Positions 14,212 to 19,558 of a stretch of 19,558 nt of DNA are shown one piece after another. Source of the DNA: UBA11524 sp964547515 (GTDB lineage: Bacteria; Bacillota; Clostridia; Christensenellales; Aristaeellaceae); NCBI GenBank assembly GCA_964547515.1, contig CAZJOA010000039.1:1-19558 (forward strand), in the 5' to 3' direction. Every line of letters starts with the position of its first letter. The stretch's first letter is position 1. The translations under genes were made by a program, and so were the position numbers. The notes beneath the pieces are model-generated. The model was not told the DNA's origin, made no database searches, and saw only the letters and a program-made list of their open reading frames with translations.

Positions 14212-15019
14212 ATTCCGTTTCACCAGGGATTCCATGAAGCGCATGACGGACTTCATCCGCCGTCAGGATGCCCCCCAGGAGACCACCCCACCCCCGCAGC
14301 CCGTCCTGCGCGTCCATGCGCTGACCGATGTGGGCAAGGTGCGCGCAAACAATCAGGATGCGCTGATCGTCTGCGAGGAAGCGAAGCTCTACGGCGTGGC
14401 GGACGGCATGGGCGGTCACAACGGGGGCGAAACCGCCTCCGCCGGTGCGCGGGACGGGCTGATCGCCGCCCTGCGCGAGAAGTCCCCCTCCGTCGAGGCG
14501 CTCCGCGACGGCGTGGTGCAGGTCAACGCCGAGCTTTTCCGTCAGCAGGCCGCTGACGAAACGCTCACCGGCATGGGCACGACACTGTCCGTCCTGTGGA
14601 TGAACGAACACTACGCCTTTCTGGCGCATGTGGGGGACAGCCGCATCTACCGCTTCCGCGACGGCAAGCTCGAGCAGCTCACCGATGACCATTCCCTCGT
14701 GGGCGAATTGGTTCGTGCCGGTTTCATCACCCCCGAACAGGCGGAGCATCACCCGAACAAGAATGTCATCCTGCGCGCGGTGGGCACGGAGGCCGGCATC
14801 GATGTCGACCTGGCCACCGAGACCCGCAAGCCCGGCGACATCTGGCTCATCTGCTCCGACGGCCTGCACGGCATGGTGTCCGACAGCCGGATGGAAGCCC
14901 TCCTCGCCGAGCATCCGATCGAGGAATGCGCGTCCCTCCTGATGGAGGCCGCCCTCCAGGCCGGCGGGCGCGACAATGTCAGCGTCGTCCTCGTCCAGGA
15001 CGGGGAGGTGACGCCATGA
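14201..15019 (+). CDS. prpC: PrpC/Stp-type PP2C Ser/Thr protein phosphatase
   Basis: A 272-residue metal-dependent phosphatase that reverses phosphorylation by the adjacent kinase. PP2C motifs are RANNQDALIV, VADGMGGHNGGE, HVGDSRIYRF, ICSDGL and GGRDNVSVVLV, giving the aspartates that hold the two Mn/Mg ions. The catalytic domain begins near residue 37 (RVHALTDVGKVRANN). The first 36 residues are a basic, proline-ending extension absent from typical bacterial PrpC, which start almost at this motif. The ATG at 14201 has GAGGG at 5 nt spacing; internal ATGs at codons 12 and 15 lack one. The stop overlaps the prkC start (ATGA), a coupling seen across Bacillota. Confidence 0.94.
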   Translation: MKHKFRFTRDSMKRMTDFIRRQDAPQETTPPPQPVLRVHALTDVGKVRANNQDALIVCEEAKLYGVADGMGGHNGGETASAGARDGLIAALREKSPSVEALRDGVVQVNAELFRQQAADETLTGMGTTLSVLWMNEHYAFLAHVGDSRIYRFRDGKLEQLTDDHSLVGELVRAGFITPEQAEHHPNKNVILRAVGTEAGIDVDLATETRKPGDIWLICSDGLHGMVSDSRMEALLAEHPIEECASLLMEAALQAGGRDNVSVVLVQDGEVTP

Positions 15020-16893
15020 ACGAGAAGATACTCGCCGGACGCTATGTCCTGGTGGAGCAGATCGGCGTGGGCGGCATGGCCATCGTCTACCGCGCCATCG
15101 ACCGGAACACCGGACATTCCGTCGCCGTCAAGGTGCTCAAGCCCGAATTCAACCGCGATGCCGAATTCGTCAGCCGTTTCCAGCGTGAGGCCGAAGCCGC
15201 TTCCAAAATGACCCACCACAACATCGTCAACCTCCTCGATGTGGGCATGGACGGCGAAAACCGCTACCTCATCATGGAGTACGTCAAGGGCAAGACCCTC
15301 AAGGAGGTCATCCAGGAGAAGGGACGCCTGAGCGCTCCCGTCGCGGTGCAGATCACCATCCGCATCCTCTCCGCCCTCCAGCATGCCCACCAGAACGGCA
15401 TCATCCACCGCGACATCAAGCCGCAGAATATCCTCGTCCACGCCGATGGACACATCAAGGTCGCCGATTTCGGCATCGCCCGCATGGCCAATTCCTCCAC
15501 GCTGACCCGCGGGGATTCCGTCATGGGCTCGGTGCACTACTTCAGCCCCGAACAGGCGCAGGGCAAGGGCACGGATGTCACCAGCGACCTGTACTCCGTG
15601 GGCGTGACGCTCTATGAGATGCTGACCGGCCGCGTGCCCTTCGATGGGGACAGCCCCGTCGCCATCGCCATGCAGCACCTCCATGCCGCCCCCGAACCCA
15701 TCCAGCGCTTTGCCCCCGATGTGCCGGATGCCATCTGCCATGTCTGCATGAAGGCCATGGAGAAAGACCCGCAGTACCGCTACCGTTCGGCACGCGAGAT
15801 GGCCAGCGAGCTTCGCATGGCGCTGGAGGGCCGCGTGAGCGACATGCAGCCCCGCCTGGTGGAGAACCTCACCGCTGCAGCGCCGTCCTCCTCCTCCGCC
15901 TCACGCCCCATGCCCGTCCGCCAGACCACCGCCCGCTCCCGCACAAGGCATTCCGCCCTGCGCTGGTGGGTCGTGACCGGCATGGTCACCCTGGTGGTGC
16001 TCTACGGGCTGTATCTGGGCACGATGGCCATCTATGAGAAGGTGGTCAATTCCGCCACGGTGGAGGCCTATGTCGGCCGTGATGCCGAGGACGCCAAGCG
16101 TGCCATCTCCCGCGCCGGACTGGTCGCCGAGGTCGTGGAGATCAACCACCCCACCGTGACCGCCGGTACCGTGGTGATGCAAGCCCCCCAGGAGGACACG
16201 ACCCTGCGCAAGGGCGACAAGGTGGTGCTGACCATATCGAAAGGGCCGGCGAGCCTGAGCGTCCCCAGCGTGGTGGGCAAGACCCGGCAGGATGCGCAGA
16301 CCATCCTCAAAAGCAGCGGCCTGATCATGACCGTGGTGGAATATGTGGTGTCCACCACCCTGGAGGCCGGGAAGATCGTCGATCAGTACCCCCTGGCCGG
16401 TTCGCTTTGCGAGAGCGGCGACATCATCCAGGTCACGATCTCCGGCGGCGTCGCCTATGTGCCGCGCGTCACCGGAAAGCAACTGGACGAGGCGAAGGAG
16501 CTCATCGCCGCCGCAGGCATGGGCACCGATCCGCTCATCACCTATGTGGAGACGGACGAGACCTCCCTGCACGGGCGGGTGTCCCAGCAGAGCATCGCGG
16601 CGGAGAAGCAGGTCATCCAGGGGACGAACATCAGCCTGACGGTCTATCGCGTGCCGGCGCTGATGTGCAAGGCGAACATCATCCTCGATCTCCCCGCGGC
16701 GGATGGGCTGACCTCCGTGCGCGTGACACTCCAGGATGAAAGCAGCGAATCCCCGGTCTACACCAGCGAATTCCCCGCCAATGCCAGCCGTCATCCCGAG
16801 GTCACCCTCCAGACCGACTACCCCGGCGTGTACACCTACCGGGTCTACATCAACAACGAATTCAAATATTCAGGCACGGTGACATTCGAATGA
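15016..16893 (+). CDS. prkC: PrkC/PknB-type Ser/Thr kinase with PASTA repeats
   Basis: A 625-residue membrane receptor kinase. The kinase domain (about 1-270) has GVGGMA (17-22), ATP-binding K39, HRDIKPQN (131-138, catalytic D133) and DFG at 151. A variable cytoplasmic juxtamembrane region rich in S, T and R (about 285-315) leads to one transmembrane helix (about 318-340). Outside the cell are three PASTA repeats starting near residues 347, 415 (SVPSVVGKT) and 481 (YVPRVTGKQ), which in this family bind peptidoglycan fragments. After the third is a C-terminal domain of about 75 residues (about 551-625) of mostly beta character. ATG at 15016 has GGAGG 7 nt upstream and overlaps the prpC stop. 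The stop overlaps rsgA by ATGA. Likely roles are cell-wall sensing, growth and sporulation or germination control. Confidence 0.96.
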   Translation: MNEKILAGRYVLVEQIGVGGMAIVYRAIDRNTGHSVAVKVLKPEFNRDAEFVSRFQREAEAASKMTHHNIVNLLDVGMDGENRYLIMEYVKGKTLKEVIQEKGRLSAPVAVQITIRILSALQHAHQNGIIHRDIKPQNILVHADGHIKVADFGIARMANSSTLTRGDSVMGSVHYFSPEQAQGKGTDVTSDLYSVGVTLYEMLTGRVPFDGDSPVAIAMQHLHAAPEPIQRFAPDVPDAICHVCMKAMEKDPQYRYRSAREMASELRMALEGRVSDMQPRLVENLTAAAPSSSSASRPMPVRQTTARSRTRHSALRWWVVTGMVTLVVLYGLYLGTMAIYEKVVNSATVEAYVGRDAEDAKRAISRAGLVAEVVEINHPTVTAGTVVMQAPQEDTTLRKGDKVVLTISKGPASLSVPSVVGKTRQDAQTILKSSGLIMTVVEYVVSTTLEAGKIVDQYPLAGSLCESGDIIQVTISGGVAYVPRVTGKQLDEAKELIAAAGMGTDPLITYVETDETSLHGRVSQQSIAAEKQVIQGTNISLTVYRVPALMCKANIILDLPAADGLTSVRVTLQDESSESPVYTSEFPANASRHPEVTLQTDYPGVYTYRVYINNEFKYSGTVTFE

Positions 16894-17786
16894 GTGAAGT
16901 ACAGACTTTGCGCGGCGTGCTGGTGCGGGGCTTCGGCGGCTTTTACGTCGCGGCGGACGCTTCCGGCACGGAATACACCCTGCGCTGCAAAAAGAAATTC
17001 CGCCGCATGCACATTTCCCCCCTCGTGGGCGACGAGGTGCTCTTCACCCCCGGCACGGGCGACGAACACGGCTGGCTGGAGGACATCCTCCCCCGCAAGA
17101 CGGAATGCATCCGTCCGCCCGTGGCCAATGTGACGCTGCTGGTGGTGGTCATCTGCCCATCGCCCGAGCCCGATCTGCTGCTTGTTGACCGGCTGTTGGT
17201 GCGGGCGCGTCAGCAGGGCATGAAGGCCGCCATCGCGGTGAACAAATGCGACCTGGACGAAAGCCTGGCGGAGGACATCCGCCGACAGTATGCCGGGGCG
17301 GACTGTCCCGTCCTCGCCGTCAGCGCAAAGGCGCATGCGGGACTTGAACCCCTGCGCACGCTGATGCAGGGCGAGGGCTGCTGCTGTCTGACAGGGCAGT
17401 CCGGCGTGGGGAAATCGACCCTGCTCAACGCGCTGCTGGGGCTCGAATTGGAAACGGGTGACATCTCCGAAAAAATCCAGCGCGGCAAGAACACCACCCG
17501 TCATGCACAGCTGCTCCTGCATGGGGGCATCCGCGTGCTGGACACCGCAGGCTTCTCCCTGCTGGAGCTGGATGCACGCATGGAGCCGGACAAGCTGCGC
17601 GAATGCTATCCCGAATTCGCGCCGTATGAGGGGCATTGCCGCTTCACGCCCTGCCTGCACGACCGCGAACCGGGCTGCGCCGTGACCGCCGCCATGCAGG
17701 CCGGGGACATCAACGAAGGCCGCGTGACGCGCTATCGCAGCCTGCTTGGCGATGTCCGCGAGACCTGGAAGCAGCGATACAACTGA
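16890..17786 (+). CDS. rsgA: RsgA, 30S-subunit maturation GTPase
   Basis: A 298-residue circularly permuted GTPase that acts late in assembly of the small ribosomal subunit. The N-terminal OB domain (about 1-68) is followed by the GTPase motifs in permuted order: NKCD (G4, 118-121), then GQSGVGKS (G1, 169-176), TT in the G2 loop (202-203) and DTAG (G3, 218-221). The C-terminal zinc finger uses C250, C255, H257 and C263 (CRFTPCLHDREPGC). The ribosome-binding site is weak, but the ATG overlaps the prkC stop, so translation is probably coupled. In Bacillus, kinases of the PrkC type phosphorylate this GTPase; the adjacency here is compatible with that. Confidence 0.96.
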   Translation: MSEVQTLRGVLVRGFGGFYVAADASGTEYTLRCKKKFRRMHISPLVGDEVLFTPGTGDEHGWLEDILPRKTECIRPPVANVTLLVVVICPSPEPDLLLVDRLLVRARQQGMKAAIAVNKCDLDESLAEDIRRQYAGADCPVLAVSAKAHAGLEPLRTLMQGEGCCCLTGQSGVGKSTLLNALLGLELETGDISEKIQRGKNTTRHAQLLLHGGIRVLDTAGFSLLELDARMEPDKLRECYPEFAPYEGHCRFTPCLHDREPGCAVTAAMQAGDINEGRVTRYRSLLGDVRETWKQRYN

Positions 17787-17806
17787 CATTAAGGAGGCTT
17801 CTCCCC

Positions 17807-18442
17807 ATGAAGGTAGCACCTTCCATCCTCGCGGCTGATCCGCTCAACCTGGAACGCGACGTGCAGCGCATGCTCGACGCAGGTACGGACTGGCTGCATG
17901 TGGACATCATGGACGCGCATTTCGTGCCGAACCTCTCCTTCAGCCCGGCGCTGACCGGGGCGCTTCACCGGCGCTTCCCCACCCTGCCGCTGGATGTCCA
18001 CCTGATGATGGACAATCCGGAAGGGTACATCGATGCCTTCTGCGATGCGGGTGCGTCTTCGCTGACCATCCATGCGGAGATCGACGCGGATGTGGCATCG
18101 CTGCTGGATGACATTCGCCGGCGCGGGGTGCTCGCCGGATTGTCGGTGAAGCCCGCCACCCCCGTGGAGGTCATCCGCCCGCTGCTGCCCCATGCGGACA
18201 TGGTGCTCGTCATGACCGTCGAACCCGGCTTCGGCGGACAGGCCTTCCATGCGGACATGCTGCACAAGCTGGATGCCCTGCGCCAAATGGGCTACACCGG
18301 CCTGATCGAGGCGGACGGCGGCATCTCCATGGAGAATGTCCGCCTGCTGCGCGAACACGGGCTGGACGTGGCCGTCATGGGCACGGCGATGTTCCGCAGT
18401 GCCGACCCCCGGGCGGACATGGCGCTCATCCACGCGCTGTGA
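17807..18442 (+). CDS. rpe: Rpe, ribulose-phosphate 3-epimerase
   Basis: A 211-residue TIM-barrel enzyme interconverting ribulose-5-phosphate and xylulose-5-phosphate in the pentose phosphate pathway. Signature segments are APSILAAD (4-11), HVDIMDAHFVPN (31-42, metal ligands H31 and D33), DVHLMM (63-68, H65), VEPGFGGQ and EADGGI. The usual DGHFVPN reads DAHFVPN here, a conservative G-to-A change. AAGGAGG precedes the ATG at 9 nt. The frame stays open far upstream inside rsgA, but nothing supports an earlier start. Confidence 0.96.
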   Translation: MKVAPSILAADPLNLERDVQRMLDAGTDWLHVDIMDAHFVPNLSFSPALTGALHRRFPTLPLDVHLMMDNPEGYIDAFCDAGASSLTIHAEIDADVASLLDDIRRRGVLAGLSVKPATPVEVIRPLLPHADMVLVMTVEPGFGGQAFHADMLHKLDALRQMGYTGLIEADGGISMENVRLLREHGLDVAVMGTAMFRSADPRADMALIHAL

Positions 18443-18494
18443 TGAATGCCACGCCGACGGATCGGGCATCCTCATGCCAAAGGAGGTGTCCCGG

Positions 18495-18563
18495 ATGCGT
18501 CAGCCCCTGTTCCGTCCGCCCGAAAACAAAAAGCGCATGCGTCCCAAGCCCGTGCGCTGCTGA
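18495..18563 (+). CDS. 22-codon basic micro-ORF with strong ribosome-binding site
   Basis: ATG at 18495 is preceded by AAAGGAGG at 8 nt spacing, as strong as any in the operon. The frame encodes 22 residues beginning MRQPLFRPPENKK, rich in R, K and P, ending with a single Cys. Its TGA lies directly before the AAGGAG of the next gene, 13 nt before that ATG. I recognise no family. It could be a translated small protein, or a leader whose translation opens the start of the downstream methyltransferase. Confidence 0.45.
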   Translation: MRQPLFRPPENKKRMRPKPVRC

Positions 18564-18576
18564 AAAGGAGAACCCT

Positions 18577-19479
18577 ATGCTGCCAGCTGTTCCCGCCCTG
18601 TTTCTGGAGCGTCTGCATGCGCAATACGGCGCGGCGCTGGCGGATGAGATCGTTTCCGGACTCGTCCGCCGACCCGTTACCCTGCGTGCCAATCCGCTCA
18701 AGGCCGATGCGCTGACCGTGCGTCAGGCGCTGGAAGCCGCCGGTATCGCCCATGACACCGTCCCGTGGTACGCCGATGCCTTCATCCTGCGGGACGTGCG
18801 CGAGGAGCGCGTCCAGGCGCTGCCGGGTTACGCGGACGGGCAGATGTACCTGCAAAGCCTGTCCTCCATGATCCCGCCGCTGGTGATGCGCCCGCAGAAA
18901 AACGAGTCCATCCTGGACATGGCGGCTGCTCCCGGCGGCAAGACCACGCAGATGGCCGCGCTGTCCGCCAATGGGGCGCTCATCACCGCGTGCGAGAAGA
19001 ACAAGGTGCGGGCGGATCGGCTGCGCTTCAACCTGGAGCGTCAGGGGGCGACCCGCGTGAGCGTCCTGTGCCAGGATGCACGTCAGCTCAGCGACCTGTT
19101 CAAGTTCGACAAGGTGCTGCTGGACGCGCCATGCACGGGGTCGGGGACGATCCTCATCGAAGAGGGCGAACCCGAGCGCCGCATGACGGCGGACTGGGTC
19201 GCCAAGACCGTGTCCACCCAGAAGGCGCTTCTGAAAAAGGCGCTGACGCTGCTTTCCGCCGGGCACGAGATGGTCTATTCGACCTGCTCCATCCTGCAGG
19301 AGGAGAACGAGGACGTGCTGAACGCCGTCCTCCCGGCGATGAAGGCCGAGATCGTCCCCATCACGGACGACTTCATGCAGCATGTGCCGCTGCTGCCCAC
19401 GGCGATCCCCGGCGTGGTCTGCGTCAAGCCCACCGCGCTGTTCGAGGGGTTCTTCGTGGCGAAGATCCGCAAAAAATAA
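18577..19479 (+). CDS. RsmF/NOP2-Sun-family RNA m5C methyltransferase
   Basis: A 300-residue SAM-dependent RNA cytosine-5 methyltransferase of the RsmB/RsmF superfamily. A short N-terminal region (LFLERLHAQYG ... VTLRANPLK, about 8-42) leads to the catalytic domain with DMAAAPGGKT (114-123), LLDAPCTGSG (181-190, C186) and YSTCSILQEEN (235-245, nucleophile C237). The C-terminus closes with the family GFFVAKI. It lacks the NusB domain of RsmB and the C-terminal RNA-binding part of long RsmF, so the rRNA or tRNA target cannot be named. AAGGAG lies 6 nt before the ATG. It is the last gene of the operon, in the place where Bacillus subtilis has thiN after rpe. Confidence 0.92.
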   Translation: MLPAVPALFLERLHAQYGAALADEIVSGLVRRPVTLRANPLKADALTVRQALEAAGIAHDTVPWYADAFILRDVREERVQALPGYADGQMYLQSLSSMIPPLVMRPQKNESILDMAAAPGGKTTQMAALSANGALITACEKNKVRADRLRFNLERQGATRVSVLCQDARQLSDLFKFDKVLLDAPCTGSGTILIEEGEPERRMTADWVAKTVSTQKALLKKALTLLSAGHEMVYSTCSILQEENEDVLNAVLPAMKAEIVPITDDFMQHVPLLPTAIPGVVCVKPTALFEGFFVAKIRKK

Positions 19480-19484
19480 AATCC

Positions 19485-19517
19485 GGCGGCTGTCTCATTG
19501 CGAGGCAGCCGCCTTTT
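19485..19517 (+). terminator. Intrinsic terminator of the priA-to-rsmF-like operon
   Basis: GGCGGCTGTCTC (19485-19496) pairs with GAGGCAGCCGCC (19502-19513) over 12 bp with one G-T wobble and a 5 nt loop, followed by TTTT. It starts 5 nt after the stop codon. The final 41 bases of the window show no gene. Confidence 0.92.
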
Positions 19518-19558
19518 CCATTGTCCCGGACTGACCCAGGCGATGTTCGATTTGCTCA

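Noticed and set aside
12865..14256. 463-codon minus-strand frame
   Set aside because: Antisense to rlmN and the end of rsmB, both with intact catalytic motifs; shadow composition.
17791..17806. GGAG-GCTT-CTCC hairpin hiding the rpe ribosome-binding site
   Set aside because: A 4 bp stem is too weak to claim regulation.

Overview
The window is GC-rich chromosomal DNA from a member of the Bacillota. A high-GC, probably uncultivated Clostridia lineage (perhaps Christensenellales-like) is my best guess; this rests on gene order and GC content, not on any marker comparison. The run of 100 Ns at 9754-9853 marks a draft or metagenome-assembled scaffold. Nearly all of the sequence is coding. No tRNA, rRNA, CRISPR array, transposase or phage gene was found.

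Left arm (1-2600, minus strand). An apparent three-gene operon reads right to left: a GntR/HutC-type regulator with a UTRA effector domain, a NYN-domain predicted ribonuclease carrying two OST-HTH/LOTUS RNA-binding modules, and a small single-pass membrane protein of unknown function. A bidirectional hairpin terminator closes it. A GT2-type glycosyltransferase is transcribed divergently from the regulator. Its 3' end runs into a 62-63 bp tandem repeat whose units each carry a terminator-like hairpin.

Middle (3700-7480, minus strand). ruvC-ruvA-ruvB form a Holliday-junction resolution operon behind a near-consensus promoter. Upstream of it lies a DUF4268/PD-(D/E)XK nuclease-like gene with its own promoter. 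That gene is flanked by two identical 38 bp direct repeats, each of which folds as a minus-strand intrinsic terminator. Further upstream is a short self-contained transcription unit: promoter, about 145 nt of foldable leader, a 44-codon ORF resembling the start of an ECF sigma factor, and the second terminator copy.

Right arm (7400-19517, plus strand). A long, tightly packed operon starts from a strong promoter back-to-back with the previous unit: priA, (gap), def, fmt, rsmB, rlmN, prpC, prkC, rsgA, rpe, a 22-codon micro-ORF, and a second NOP2/Sun-family rRNA m5C methyltransferase, ending in a textbook terminator. This is the conserved Bacillota priA-def-fmt-rsmB-rlmN-prpC-prkC-rsgA-rpe block. 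It links replication restart, N-terminal formyl-Met handling, rRNA modification, 30S maturation and Hanks-type phosphosignalling. The local departures are a glycine/arginine-rich tail of about 140 residues on RsmB, the micro-ORF, and an RsmF-like gene downstream of rpe, where Bacillus subtilis has thiN.

The best candidates for something undescribed are the repeat-flanked DUF4268 cassette with the adjacent sigma-fragment unit, the hairpin repeat family (which also touches the assembly gap), the NYN-LOTUS/GntR/membrane operon, the RsmB tail and the micro-ORF. None of these amounts to a proven new system from sequence alone.
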